Positions 25,901-35,600 of a stretch of 64,000 nucleotides of DNA are shown here, one piece after another (positions within the stretch are counted from its first letter, which is position 1; every line of letters starts with the position of its first letter). Location of the stretch: positions 1-64,000 of the forward strand of contig NZ_CAUCSQ010000014.1 in the NCBI RefSeq assembly GCF_958445495.1, written 5' to 3'. The position numbers were made by a program, and so were the translations under genes. The stretch is from an uncultured Bacteroides sp. (GTDB lineage Bacteria; Bacteroidota; Bacteroidia; Bacteroidales; Bacteroidaceae). The notes beneath the pieces are model-generated. The model saw nothing but the letters and a program-made list of their open reading frames with translations, had not been told where the DNA came from and ran no database searches.

Positions 25901-26327
25901 CAACTCTTTGCGTTACAAGAATTTTGACTTTACCATTTATTTTTATGGGGAGACCGGACGTAAGAGAGGTGCTTCTTATCTGGAAGACTGGACGCAGGCA
26001 GCCCAAGGGGCGAATGTCTCTACGTATGTATATAATTCATTCAGTAGCCAGAACACGACGGCTACCGATCCTTCTTTCTTATACAGTGCTTATGGTTACG
26101 GTGACTTTTATGTGAAGAACAGTTATTACATCCGTTGTGGAAATATTACTTTGGGATATACTTTGCCGTTGAAGAAGAAGTTTTTGCAGAGCTGCCGTAT
26201 CTATGCAGACGTGAATAACCCGTTCGTTATAACCAACTGGACGGGGCTGGACCCGGAAACGGATAACGGAACCTATGCTTATCCGAATGTAACTTCTTAT
26301 AGTTTAGGTATTAACATTAAGTTTTAA
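22944..26327 (+). CDS. SusC/RagA-family TonB-linked outer-membrane glycan receptor with STN domain
   Basis: 1127 residues. Signal peptide at about 27-48 (MRLLILFLVCSVGLSYAADGYAQ region); STN signalling domain 53-124; carboxypeptidase-like regulatory domain 136-208 (VNGMVTDPAGEPVIGASVL); TonB box DEVVVVGYG at 216-224; plug from about 226 (ALAGKAAGLKVNL, DIESISVLKDAAST); then a large beta-barrel. The STN domain is what allows these receptors to signal to FecR anti-sigma factors, consistent with the divergent sigma/FecR pair. It imports an oligosaccharide together with the SusD lipoprotein 6 nt downstream. M27 is an alternative start. Substrate is inferred from the enzymes downstream. Confidence 0.96.
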   Translation: MQNYFSIQLLWVIKSLWRVSKKIPLSMRLLILFLVCSVGLSYAADGYAQKTMISIDVRNQRVEDILKEIEEQSDFDFFFNNKHVDLNRRVSVSANKSNIFSVLKEVFAGTDVKYSVLDRKIILSAGTQAPQQEKAVTVNGMVTDPAGEPVIGASVLEKGVKGNGTITDLDGNFTLKVSSESTELEISYIGYQAQVVKVVPGKKLSVILKEDTKVLDEVVVVGYGTQTKKTLTGAVSMMDMKDIEATTVTTVSHALAGKAAGLKVNLQSAQPGGGSKFRIRGEASTGAGNEPLFVIDGFPVSSGSSLASGNIYEAGTTDNILESLNPDDIESISVLKDAASTAIYGARAGHGVILITTKRGKSGKPTISYSASGSVQNIRANYDMLDAAQFMDMYNKQTYEKYLVQYGLGIYEGYVKSSETPTGYTPGYTNDQLKYVRGTDWLKEVTRLGYMQQHNLSINGGSESMRYMASVNYMDQDGVVKNNGTSRFSMRLNFDYEFNKYVSVGVTSSYSQNKYDNVPLGDGENENSGILTAAIRANPALPVYDENGDYYIDPRRATSPNPVSLLEITDKTTKDRIMGTAFVAVKPVSGLELKFNLGADRRFQKRSNYLPKTTLEGERNLGSGYISQEDSQDYLMELTASYSKVFKEHNLKVLGGYSFQKFTTEGVSAGNTEFLIDGFSYHNLGAGGAAKPTVASWASKSSLGSYFARLNYMYANRYLFEATLRADGASNFDPDNRWGFFPSVALGWVMSEEKFMEKTRSWLSNLKWRFSYGQTGNSNVGNHVTDAYSVGYNYVIGGSEKKGVYASKLGNPLLTWETTSEFNAGVDLGFFNDRIRLTAEYFNRRITDLLVSDKKLLSYHEVNKIAANAGATKSQGVEITLNTTNISTKDFTWNSTLTLAHYNDRWDERPADWKPNSYERVDDPIRAWWSYESEGILQVGEKAPAAQADLLPGQVKIKDQNNDGVINDNDKVYVDNGDPKLTFGFNNSLRYKNFDFTIYFYGETGRKRGASYLEDWTQAAQGANVSTYVYNSFSSQNTTATDPSFLYSAYGYGDFYVKNSYYIRCGNITLGYTLPLKKKFLQSCRIYADVNNPFVITNWTGLDPETDNGTYAYPNVTSYSLGINIKF

Positions 26328-26333
26328 GTCATT

Positions 26334-27878
26334 ATGAAAAATATATTCTATAAACTTTTATTTGTTTGCACTGCGTTGCTGTCTTTGCAGGGTTGCGCAC
26401 TGGAAAATGAAATATACGATGAAATCAATCCTGATATATTCCCTCAGTCGGCAGACGATGTCGATGCTCTCGTAACGGCGAGTGCTTATAATGTTTTCTG
26501 TTCCGACCAATATAACGGGATTTTTGCCGTAGCCACGGGATATATTACCAGTTCGGATATTGTGACCGACCAGATGGAATGCTCTTGGGAGGGATGGCTG
26601 CAAAAGTACAACTCGTATGAGGCGGGCTATTGGTATGTGGACGGTGACGCGGGTACGATGGGAAGGGCGATTTACCAATTTGCCAACAGGCTCTCTTCCA
26701 TGATGCTGACAAAAGACCGCATTAAGGATGTCGATATGGAACAGACTCTGAAAGACCGTTATACGGCGGAATTGGAGTGCGGAATGGGATTCCTTGCCTT
26801 TTTGCTTTACGATATTTACGGGACTATTCCATTGCCTGATTTGGAGACATTAAAAGACCCGACTGCCGATAAAATATTGCCGAGGGCGACGGAGGAGGAA
26901 ATGCGCGAGTTTATCGTAACCAACCTGACTGAGGCGGCGAAAGTGCTTCCTTACTCGTATGAAGCCGCAGATTACGGGCGTTTTACAAAAGGACTGGCTA
27001 ATACGCTGTTGTTGAAATATTATATGCGTGTGGGAGATTGGAATGCGGCTGTGGAAATCGGTGAGGAACTGACTACGAATAAGGAGTATGGTTATGCGTT
27101 GGTAGATAATTATTATGATTTGTTCAGCCTGGAAACGGAACAGAATACGGAAGTGATTTTTGCGGCTCAGGCAATTGACGGCTCTATGGAGAACAACTGG
27201 TTCGCACATGTGCTTCCGGGTGATTTTCCGACGGCGTCTGGTGTCTCTAAATGGAACGGTTTCAAAATGGCGTGGCCTTTTTACCAGTCTTATGAGCCGG
27301 GAGACAAACGTCTGGAAAGAATCTATGGCGAATATACCGGTGATGACGGCAAGGTGCACAGTTATGAGAATGACCGGCTCAATGGCTCTATGGGGGAAAA
27401 CCTGTATTTGGGTGCCGTCCCCATGAAATATAGCCTGGATGGGGTAAAAGGTGAGAATAATCAGATAGATTTGGTCGTTTACCGTTACGCCGATGTCATT
27501 ACGTTATATGCGGAGGCGTTGGTGCGCAAGAACAATACAGTTAGCCAGACTTCTTTGAACTATCTGAATGAGGTGAGGGTAAAACACGGCGGGTTGACGG
27601 CTTACCGCATGTCTGAGGTCTCTGACCCGGATATATTTTTGGATAAGATGCTGGAAGAACGCGGACATGAGTTTTATTTCGAAGGAGTACGCCGGCAGGA
27701 TTTGATTCGTCACGGTAAGTTTATCGAGAAAGCGATAGAGAAAAACCGGTTTGCCGGCCAGTCGACGGAAAAGGTAGCTACAATGGCGGACGGTAAGTAT
27801 AAATATGAATTATATCCGTTGCCTCTTGCACTTATTACGGAGGGACAAGGAGTTATTAAGCAAAATCCGGGATATTAA
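26334..27878 (+). CDS. SusD/RagB-family surface glycan-binding lipoprotein
   Basis: 514 residues. Type II signal peptide with LLSLQGC, then ALENEIYDEINPD, an acidic surface-export-type sequence. The N-terminal SusD-like motif is followed by helical TPR-like regions, and the C-terminal RagB/SusD domain includes YADVITLYAEALVRKN, LNEVRVKHGGL, and the characteristic EERGHEFYFEGVRRQDLIRHGKF. It forms the lid over the SusC barrel and binds the oligosaccharide at the surface. It starts 6 nt after susC, as is typical of these pairs. Confidence 0.97.
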   Translation: MKNIFYKLLFVCTALLSLQGCALENEIYDEINPDIFPQSADDVDALVTASAYNVFCSDQYNGIFAVATGYITSSDIVTDQMECSWEGWLQKYNSYEAGYWYVDGDAGTMGRAIYQFANRLSSMMLTKDRIKDVDMEQTLKDRYTAELECGMGFLAFLLYDIYGTIPLPDLETLKDPTADKILPRATEEEMREFIVTNLTEAAKVLPYSYEAADYGRFTKGLANTLLLKYYMRVGDWNAAVEIGEELTTNKEYGYALVDNYYDLFSLETEQNTEVIFAAQAIDGSMENNWFAHVLPGDFPTASGVSKWNGFKMAWPFYQSYEPGDKRLERIYGEYTGDDGKVHSYENDRLNGSMGENLYLGAVPMKYSLDGVKGENNQIDLVVYRYADVITLYAEALVRKNNTVSQTSLNYLNEVRVKHGGLTAYRMSEVSDPDIFLDKMLEERGHEFYFEGVRRQDLIRHGKFIEKAIEKNRFAGQSTEKVATMADGKYKYELYPLPLALITEGQGVIKQNPGY

Positions 27879-27931
27879 TCCATGGGTTCGCGAAAAATTT
27901 GATTAACTGAATTAACGTAAAAGTCTAAAAT

Positions 27932-29290
27932 ATGAAACAAATAAGAACAATTATCTTTTTCCTGTCGGTGATGGTGTTAGGCGTTGCTTGCCGGGAAGAT
28001 GAATATGAATTGAGTATTCCTGAATCGGGAGTCAGCTTGGGATTGCCGACTGAAGGGTCCCTTTTGAATTTGAATGATGAATCTGTCACTTCTTTCACAT
28101 TTTCATGGAACGGGATATGTGAAGGCGGAAACTCTTTGGTATTCAGTTCGTCTCCTTATCTGTTGGGGGATACGGTATTGGTCCATGTGGGCGAAGTGAG
28201 TGAGTATGTGATGGATGTACTGGATGCGGATGTGTATTTTTCTGCTTTGGGAGTAGGAGGCGGCAAAACGGGGACTGTCTACTGGACTGTGAAGCCGACT
28301 GCTAAATTGAGCGTTGCCGCAACGGAGATTCGTTCGTTTACCGCCCAGCGTATCCAGACGCAGTTAATTGCTCCCGAAGACCAAGCTGTAATTGTACTGG
28401 ATGCGGATACGCCGGACGAAGCGGTTTTGTTCTCCTGGCAGGTAGACGGGGAAGAGGCCGGTACGGAATATCAGTTATATTTCAGCATGGACAGCGGAAT
28501 GGAAGGGGATGTGGTGAAGGTGGATGCCGGAGACACAGGAGAGTTTTCACTGACTCAACAGGAGTTGCAGGATGTGATTACCCGGTTGCCCATCTCGCTG
28601 TTCGGACAGAATACCATTTATTGGAATGCGGCAAGGAAAGCGGACGGAACTTTTGTTTCACGTACTTCTCAGGTGTTGAAGTTGACAGGCATGATGATAT
28701 TTACGGATGTGCGCGGAGATGAAAGGATTACTTACCGTGTCGCTAAAGTGACTTATTCTACCGGTGAGGAGGTTATCTGGCTGGCGGAAAACCTGCGTGC
28801 GACGAAGTATCCTGACGGAACAGACATTTCTTTGGCCGACGGTGATTATTGGAATGCTCCTACTGACGTCCCGGAAGAGTTCCAGAAGGCTTATGGCAAG
28901 TATTATTCAATGAAGATAGTGGACAAGATAGTTCCCGACGGTTGGAGGATGCCGACTTTTGAGGATTATAAATTATTGCTGAATGAGGCCCTGCAGACGG
29001 GAAGTGCGGATGTCCTGAAACATCAGACTTATTGGAATTGGAGTGAAGCTGCTTCTGATAATGCCAATGCGTGGGGAATCGGATTGGTTCCGGGCGGTTA
29101 TGTCCCGTATGTGGGAGCAAACGAGAAAGTGGCTCATTACAATGAGGCGGAAAACAACTGTTACCTGTTGACCCGGGACTTGTCCAACCAGATTGTGTTG
29201 TTCAGCGATTATGGCATGAGAACGAAAGAAATATATAATGTGGATGCATGGGGAGGTGCTCCTGTACGCCTTATTTATATCGGAAAATAA
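27932..29290 (+). CDS. SusE-position lipoprotein with C-terminal FISUMP domain
   Basis: 452 residues. Signal peptide with lipobox VLGVAC and then REDEYELS. The N-terminal half has two Ig-like/SusE-type repeats (residues about 30-135 and 145-255: FTFSWNGICEGGNSLVFSS and FSWQVDGEEAGTEYQLYFS). The C-terminal part, from about 275, is a FISUMP-type domain (VIWLAENLRATKYPDG, PDGWRMPTFEDYKLLL, WNWSEAASDN, YGMRTKEI). SusE-like proteins are surface glycan-binding proteins; the FISUMP domain, first noted in Fibrobacter succinogenes proteins, has no firmly assigned role. Position directly after SusD suggests it binds the target glycan. Confidence 0.8.
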   Translation: MKQIRTIIFFLSVMVLGVACREDEYELSIPESGVSLGLPTEGSLLNLNDESVTSFTFSWNGICEGGNSLVFSSSPYLLGDTVLVHVGEVSEYVMDVLDADVYFSALGVGGGKTGTVYWTVKPTAKLSVAATEIRSFTAQRIQTQLIAPEDQAVIVLDADTPDEAVLFSWQVDGEEAGTEYQLYFSMDSGMEGDVVKVDAGDTGEFSLTQQELQDVITRLPISLFGQNTIYWNAARKADGTFVSRTSQVLKLTGMMIFTDVRGDERITYRVAKVTYSTGEEVIWLAENLRATKYPDGTDISLADGDYWNAPTDVPEEFQKAYGKYYSMKIVDKIVPDGWRMPTFEDYKLLLNEALQTGSADVLKHQTYWNWSEAASDNANAWGIGLVPGGYVPYVGANEKVAHYNEAENNCYLLTRDLSNQIVLFSDYGMRTKEIYNVDAWGGAPVRLIYIGK

Positions 29291-29315
29291 AAATAAATGT
29301 AAAAAAAATGACATT

Positions 29316-30899
29316 ATGAACTTAATGAATAAAAATATGATTTCCTTTATAACAGCAATATCTTTTATGATGTGTGCTTGCACGGACACGACTGTGATTC
29401 CTGTCGGCGATTATGATGGCATGAAAGGCTCCGAGGGGGATAATCCCGATACCGAATGGGTGGTAAGTTCGATTGAACCGTTAGCGAATCCTGACAGAGG
29501 GTATCATCTGGAATGCCGGTATTTTGCGTATAACCTAGAGAATCCGTTTAATTCGGGAGAGGTATATCCCAAAGGGTTTGTCGATGATCGGGAAATAACG
29601 TACAGTTCGACAGACGGAAGCACTAAAATTGTGCAGCAGTATATTTATTTGACGGATTATGCCAGAAAGGACATTGATGAACAGGGGATGGAGAATATCC
29701 AGAAAGTCTTTGATGGATTGAGAGATAAAGGATATAAGGCGATATTGCGTTTTGCCTATAACTGGTGGGGAGAAAATCAATATAATGATAACTGGCAGAA
29801 TGAGGAGGAAGCGGAAGAATGGATATATAGGCATATTGAACAATTGGCGCCGGTCTTGCAAAAAAATATCGGGTTGATTGCTGCCATGCAGGCCGGTTTT
29901 CTGGGTCGTTGGGGAGAATGGCATAATACAAGCGTATTGACGGGACCTAATGCCCAACGTGTAAAGAACGGGGTCGTGAACAGGCTTTTGGCTGCCGTTC
30001 CGGAGCCTTATAATATTGAGATGCGTTATCCGAGTCATAAGAATGCCTTGACTTTGGACAACGATGCTTACCGGACTACCCGCCTGGGATATTGCAACGA
30101 CTTTTTTACCGCTGGCGAGCATGCTTTAGCGGCGGGTAATGATTTTGTTCCGGGCAGTGAGGAGTATAATCAGGTGGCGGATGAGTCTCATCAGATATAC
30201 GTTAGCGGGGAAATGCCTTATCCGGAAGAATCGGAATGGGGATTGTCGGACTTGATAAGCCGTACCGGAACATTGAAAATATTCCGTGACCATCATTATT
30301 CGGCGTTTGATATTACTCAGAATGAGAATATTAATATTTATTCGTGGAAGAACAGTTCCGTAACCCCGGATGAGCTGACCCGTAATAAGATTCTTTTTGA
30401 CGAGAGCTATTTTATGGAGGACGGCAAGAAGGTGGCACGCACGTTTTATGAGTTTGTACGTGACCATTTGGGATATCGTATCAATGTGAAGAAAGCGGAG
30501 TTGAGTGCGGAAAACGGGAATCTGGCTTATAAGATTGATTTGACCAATACTGGTTTTGCTACTGTGATGAACCCGAAAGAGGTCTGGCTGGTGCTGGTTT
30601 CGGAGGAAGGCGATGAGGTCCGGGAGTTGAAGGAGCTGGATGTCGACCCGAAGGGCTGGCAGCCGTATGATGCAGTGAAAAATGACTATGAAGTTCTTAC
30701 GCATACGCTGGAAGGCACGGCTGAAGTATCGGGGTTGAGCGGTAAATATAAGGTGGGTATCTGGATGCCGGAGGTTGCGAGCGAACTGAAATATAACAGC
30801 AAATATGCCGTGAAATTTGCCGTGTCCGAACAGATGATGCCTTGGAACGATGAAGCTGGCAGGTATGCAGTGAATGTTATCGGTGAGGTTACTTTCTAA
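29316..30899 (+). CDS. DUF4874/DUF4832 lipoprotein, candidate glycan-active protein
   Basis: 527 residues. ATG 29316 is chosen because it gives a type II signal peptide (FMMCAC); an earlier in-frame start lies within the previous gene. The N-terminal domain (residues about 45-220: ANPDRGYHLECRYF, YIYLTDYARKDID, GYKAILRFAYNWWGEN, GLIAAMQAGFLGRWGEWHN) looks like a TIM-barrel glycosidase in layout and matches DUF4874. DUF4832 follows to the C-terminus, ending in a beta-sandwich (LTNTGFATVMNPKEVWLVLV). Proteins with this pair occur in Bacteroides glycan loci, but I know of no established activity. The acidic residues in GRWGEWHN may be of catalytic interest. Confidence 0.78.
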   Translation: MNLMNKNMISFITAISFMMCACTDTTVIPVGDYDGMKGSEGDNPDTEWVVSSIEPLANPDRGYHLECRYFAYNLENPFNSGEVYPKGFVDDREITYSSTDGSTKIVQQYIYLTDYARKDIDEQGMENIQKVFDGLRDKGYKAILRFAYNWWGENQYNDNWQNEEEAEEWIYRHIEQLAPVLQKNIGLIAAMQAGFLGRWGEWHNTSVLTGPNAQRVKNGVVNRLLAAVPEPYNIEMRYPSHKNALTLDNDAYRTTRLGYCNDFFTAGEHALAAGNDFVPGSEEYNQVADESHQIYVSGEMPYPEESEWGLSDLISRTGTLKIFRDHHYSAFDITQNENINIYSWKNSSVTPDELTRNKILFDESYFMEDGKKVARTFYEFVRDHLGYRINVKKAELSAENGNLAYKIDLTNTGFATVMNPKEVWLVLVSEEGDEVRELKELDVDPKGWQPYDAVKNDYEVLTHTLEGTAEVSGLSGKYKVGIWMPEVASELKYNSKYAVKFAVSEQMMPWNDEAGRYAVNVIGEVTF

Positions 30900-30933
30900 T
30901 CGAGAGCAGTGAAGTGATAAGTTAAATGAAAAT

Positions 30934-31007
30934 GAAACCGTATTAAACGGAGGCGGGAATTGTCTTCGGGCATCTCTGATGGTAGAGAATCTTTTTAATA
31001 CGGTTTC
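30934..31007 (+). repeat. 14-bp perfect inverted repeat directly before the GH20 gene
   Basis: GAAACCGTATTAAA (30934-30947) pairs with TTTAATACGGTTTC (30994-31007), enclosing 46 nt that contain a small inner hairpin TCTCT/AGAGA. The right arm ends 5 nt before the GH20 ATG, so folding would mask the start region. It lacks a good T tract and could act as a translational control, a processing or stability element, or a weak attenuator. Confidence 0.65.
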
Positions 31008-31012
31008 TTTAT

Positions 31013-32596
31013 ATGAAAAACAATATGAGACAAATTCTTTTATTATTCTGTTTTCTTCCTTTGATAGTGTGCGGACAAACAAAGGTTACCCCCATTTTGC
31101 CTTTACCCGATCATATAGAATATAAGGAAGGGACTTTTCTTTTTCCCGAAGAACTTCGTGTCTATACGGAACAAGCTGTTTCTACTTTCCGGTATATGAA
31201 GGCGGAGTTGGAAAAAAGATTCGACATTCGGGTAAAGCAGACCGGACAGCAGGAAAATGCGGATTGCGTTTTATTGAACACACGTCGAAACAGTCAGTCG
31301 GAAGCATATATTCTAACCGTTAAATCAACATATATAGAGATGCAGGCGGATGATGAGACCGGCCTGTTTTACGCTTTGCAGTCATTGTTCCAATTGATGG
31401 AAGCGAGCCGTGAGCGGCCTGTACGGTTGGCTGCTCAAAGAGTGAAGGATATGCCGCGTTTTAGCTGGCGTTCTTTTATGTTGGATGAGGCCCGTTTCTT
31501 CAAAGGAGAAAAAGAGGTGCTTCGGTTGTTGGATGTGATGGCGCAACTTAAAATGAATGTTTTTCACTGGCATTTGACGGACGATCAGGGCTGGCGGATT
31601 GAAATCAAGAAGTACCCGTTGCTGACGAAAATCGGGAGTAAGCGGAAGGATTCACAGTCCGGAGGATTCAACAGTAAAACGTATATAGGAGAGCCTCATG
31701 AAGGATTTTATACGCAGGAACAAATCAGGCGAATTCTGGCTTATGCCAAAGAACGACATATTAAGGTCGTTCCGGAAATCGAGATGCCCGGCCATGCTTC
31801 GGCTGCCATCGCTTCTTATCCTTGGTTGAGTTCGTCGGATGAGAAGATTGAAGTGCCGGTTTATTTCGGTAAACTTTATTCCGTGTATAATGTCGTTGAC
31901 CCGAAGGTGAAGGCTTTTCTCAAAGATGTAGTCAGTGAGGTGATAGATTTGTTTCAATGTGATGTTATTCACATCGGAGGGGATGAAGTACGGTTTAACC
32001 AGTGGGAGGCCAATCCAGCGGTAGTGGCGTATAAGAAGGAAAAGGGATTCGCATCATTTATGGATATTCAGATAGAGTTTACCAATTATATGTCGCGTTT
32101 CATCCAAGAGCGCGGATGCAGTATGATGGGATGGAATGAGATATTAGGCAAGAACCTGCATAAGGATGACAATATCGCTTTTGCCGACCCTAGTCAGAAG
32201 ATTGCTTCCAATGTGGTTGTCCAATTTTGGAAAGGGGAACTGGATGAAATGAGGAAGGCTGCTGAAAACGGATACCGGTTGGTGAACTCATTTCATGCAT
32301 ATACTTATCTGGATTACAGTTATGAGGATATTCCCTTGCGCAAGGCATACGAGTTTGAACCTATTCCTGCAGGGCTTCCGAAAGAGTATGAAAAGAATAT
32401 AATCGGTATCGGTGCACAGATGTGGGGGGAATTTATCCCGACTGTCGAACGCATGAATGAGCAGTTGTATCCTCGTATCGCCGCTTTGGCGGAGGTTGCA
32501 TGGAGCAGCAGGAAGGAGGGTTATGATAATTTCCTGTCCCGTCTGGACCTGGTGAAGGATAGATGGAGAAGTTTGGGCATACACATCAAAAATTGA
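31013..32596 (+). CDS. GH20 beta-N-acetylhexosaminidase
   Basis: 527 residues with signal peptide LLLFCFLPLIVCGQ (the Cys before GQ allows a lipoprotein). A GH20b-type N-terminal domain spans about 25-140. The catalytic barrel has FHWHLTDDQGWRIEIKKYP and then HIGGDEV with the catalytic Asp324-Glu325 pair. GH20 enzymes use substrate-assisted catalysis to remove terminal beta-linked GlcNAc or GalNAc. C-terminal motifs such as GIGAQMWGEFIP and RIAALAEVAWS are typical. It lies 113 nt after the DUF4832 gene and 4 nt before the next gene. Exact linkage preference cannot be read from the sequence. Confidence 0.95.
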   Translation: MKNNMRQILLLFCFLPLIVCGQTKVTPILPLPDHIEYKEGTFLFPEELRVYTEQAVSTFRYMKAELEKRFDIRVKQTGQQENADCVLLNTRRNSQSEAYILTVKSTYIEMQADDETGLFYALQSLFQLMEASRERPVRLAAQRVKDMPRFSWRSFMLDEARFFKGEKEVLRLLDVMAQLKMNVFHWHLTDDQGWRIEIKKYPLLTKIGSKRKDSQSGGFNSKTYIGEPHEGFYTQEQIRRILAYAKERHIKVVPEIEMPGHASAAIASYPWLSSSDEKIEVPVYFGKLYSVYNVVDPKVKAFLKDVVSEVIDLFQCDVIHIGGDEVRFNQWEANPAVVAYKKEKGFASFMDIQIEFTNYMSRFIQERGCSMMGWNEILGKNLHKDDNIAFADPSQKIASNVVVQFWKGELDEMRKAAENGYRLVNSFHAYTYLDYSYEDIPLRKAYEFEPIPAGLPKEYEKNIIGIGAQMWGEFIPTVERMNEQLYPRIAALAEVAWSSRKEGYDNFLSRLDLVKDRWRSLGIHIKN

Positions 32597-32600
32597 ATAT

Positions 32601-35600
32601 ATGTATAAATGGGTGGCAATTTTAGGGTTTCTGTTGATTGGCTGTGGAACGGGGCATGCCCAGTATCAGCATGAGACAAGACAAGTGTTAATGAGTGGAA
32701 AACGGGTGATTCAAGTTGGCGATTCCGTATCTGTTGATGTCAGGTTCGCTTGTTCTTCCGGTGGAAAGACCCGGAAATATTTGCGCGTGGTCGGCGGCGG
32801 GCAGATGCCCGGTCGTTTTAAAGAACGCGGCGAATCGCTTTTTCGGGATATGGAGTACCGGATTGACGATTGCCTGGATTCGGTGCAGACGAAAAAAGAC
32901 CCTTACGCTCTCTGCTTTCAGGCAGAAGGGGAGCCTTTTGAGCAATGCGCTTATTATAGGATAGCAGGCAAACGGCTCGGTTCCAAGCATTTGGACGTAG
33001 AATTGCATGCCCAAGCGGAAAGTCTGCGGTTACTTCGGGACGGGAGCATGGGAGTGGAACTACAAATCTATTATCCACGGCAGGGGAGACATCCGTTGGA
33101 TGTGTATGATTCTCCGGATACGGTATTGGCGGCTTCTGTTCCGGCCGGTACTTATCGGTACAGGAAATTCAAATATGCTTTTGCCCTTCCTGAGGAGCCG
33201 GCTGCCGTATTGCTGAAAGTGGGAGGAAAGGGATTTTCCGGGATTTGCAGGATGGAGGCACCGATTGTCAAAGCGGCGGGGAAAGTCATTGACGGACTTG
33301 GTTTTATGCCTTATGACCGACGTCCTGATAAAGCGGATTATTGGGTCGGGGTCAATTTGGTTAGTAAGTATTGGCCGGTTTGGAGTTTGAGGTTTAATGG
33401 GAAAACCGTTTTTGAAGGAAAGGTTTTCGACCGGGCTTCCAATGTGGCGGATTTTTATATTCCATTACCGGACTCTCTTCCGGGAGAAGGGAAAATCACT
33501 CTGGTGCTGGAAGATGAAGCGCATAGGGTGCACGTTCCTTATGAGATGGTTTCGATGGAAATCATAGAGGAGACTGCAAATGATTTTGAGATAGTCAGTC
33601 TGCCGCGCCATATTGCTTTGGGTGATACTGCCGGAGTGCTGATAGAAGTGAACAGGCCGGGAATAGGGTTGGAATTGGCTTCTAATGAGCATTATGAGTG
33701 GTTGCCGCAGCCTTTGCGTTTTGTTGATACGGGATTGCATGTGCTTCGTTTCCGTACTTGTGGAGTGGGAACGGACGTTCCGGTCACTATATCCGATGGA
33801 AAACAAAGCCGGACAGTCGGAATCGGGGCGATTCTGCATCGCGGCGGCCGGCAGGTTTATCTTTCTTCCGGGGATGAAATCTACATGGACAAGGTTCCTG
33901 AGGTGTATGGTTATTTTTTTAAGTGGTATTTTAAAGCGCGTATCGGCAATTGGTACCAGTTCCGTCCTTCTTACCAATGGAGCGGTTTCCGCCGGTCGGA
34001 TGAGAGGGTGATGTCCCGTTACTTCCGGTTGCTGAATGAGATGAATGTTCCTTTCGCGTGGCAGGTGGAAGGTCGTACTCTGGCGGGTGGAGAAATCAAT
34101 CCTTCGTTATCGCTTTTGTATTCTCCGCTGTTTAAAGGTAAACAGGCGCATGAGAATGACGGGGGGTATTATTATTGGCAACATTTTCAGGATGAGGGAT
34201 TGTTTACCGATATACGGGCGCGTTATTTGCCGCTTGGCGGAATTTTTGCCAAACACCGGCCTATTTATACGGATAAGGGAAAATTTGTGCATTATAATCC
34301 GTACGGTGTGAAGGATATGGCGGACGGGGCGGCGACACTGGTACGGCATTTGGCGGGTTCGCGAGGAGAGAGTACACGGCATACCGGTCCGTCTACTATG
34401 TTCCGGTATCTGTTGCAGGCAGGCTACCAATGGGTTGGAGCGGAACAGATGTATGGACCGGAGGAGACAATTATGTCGGCTTTGCGTGGTGCTTCCCGCG
34501 CTTACGGGAGGCAGGATTACGGTTCGTTGCATGCCATGCAGTGGGGCTCATCTCCTTTTACGGCGCCCGAACATGCTTTGCGCATGTACTTGTCTTTGGC
34601 TACGGCTTATATGCATGGCTCTTCGCATTTGAATACAGAGGAAGCGTTGTGGACGGATGAGTATGCCAACGACCGTTATTCGGAGTCGGGAAAACAGCAT
34701 CGGCATGCTCAAAACCGGATGCTTGATTATGTTGAGACGCATTCGCGGACGGGAGAGCTGAAAGCGAATATTGCGGTACTGCAAGGGCGTAATTGCCCAT
34801 GGAAATGTTTCGGACGCACTTCTATGTGGTCACAGAAAGAGGAGAAATGGCAATTTGGTAAAATCAATGAGAGCTTTGATTTGCTGAATGTGTTCTATCC
34901 GGACAATATCTTGGATGCGTGTGCTCCGGAAGGATGGTTTACTTCGACTCCTTACGGTCCGGTGGATATTCTACCCATTGAAGCGGATGACCGGGCGATG
35001 CAACGGTATCATGTGCTTGTCTTTCTGGGATGGAATACGTATCATGCGGATGATTTTCGCAGGATTCGCCGTTTTGTAGAGCAAGGCGGGACGGTGGTGC
35101 TGTCGGCGGCTCATTTGAATGAGAGTCTGCAACCGGATGAGGCTCCCGTTTTCCCGGAGGAGGATGAAGAGGTACGTTTGCTGTTGGGGGACAATTATCG
35201 TTCATTACAGTCTAAAACGGAAATCTGTAAAGGGAAAGGAAAGGTGATTTATTATCCGCAGGTTCTTTATCCGTCCGAGCCCGGAATCCGTGCCGATTAT
35301 GAGAAGACACTCCGTGAATTAGCCGGGGCGGAGGTTGAGAAAGAAGCGGATAAAGGGTTTGTCGAGGTCGGCCGGGATGTTAGTTTTACTGTTTGGGATG
35401 CTCCCCAAAAGAGAACGCTTTATCTTTTAAATGTAGATTGGGTTTCCGGACAGGAAACACATCAGGCGAAATTACTGTTGGGAGGCAGACAGTTTACGGT
35501 TGACGTACGTCCTTATCAGTTGGAGACGGTCCATATCGCTTCAGGACTTGCCGTTTTGCCATTATCGAATACTACGGATATTTTGTCTATTGAAAGACAA

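Noticed and set aside
30126..31082. 318-codon open frame on the minus strand
   Set aside because: Antisense to the DUF4874/DUF4832 gene and over the hairpin before GH20; no gene-like motifs, wrong codon pattern.
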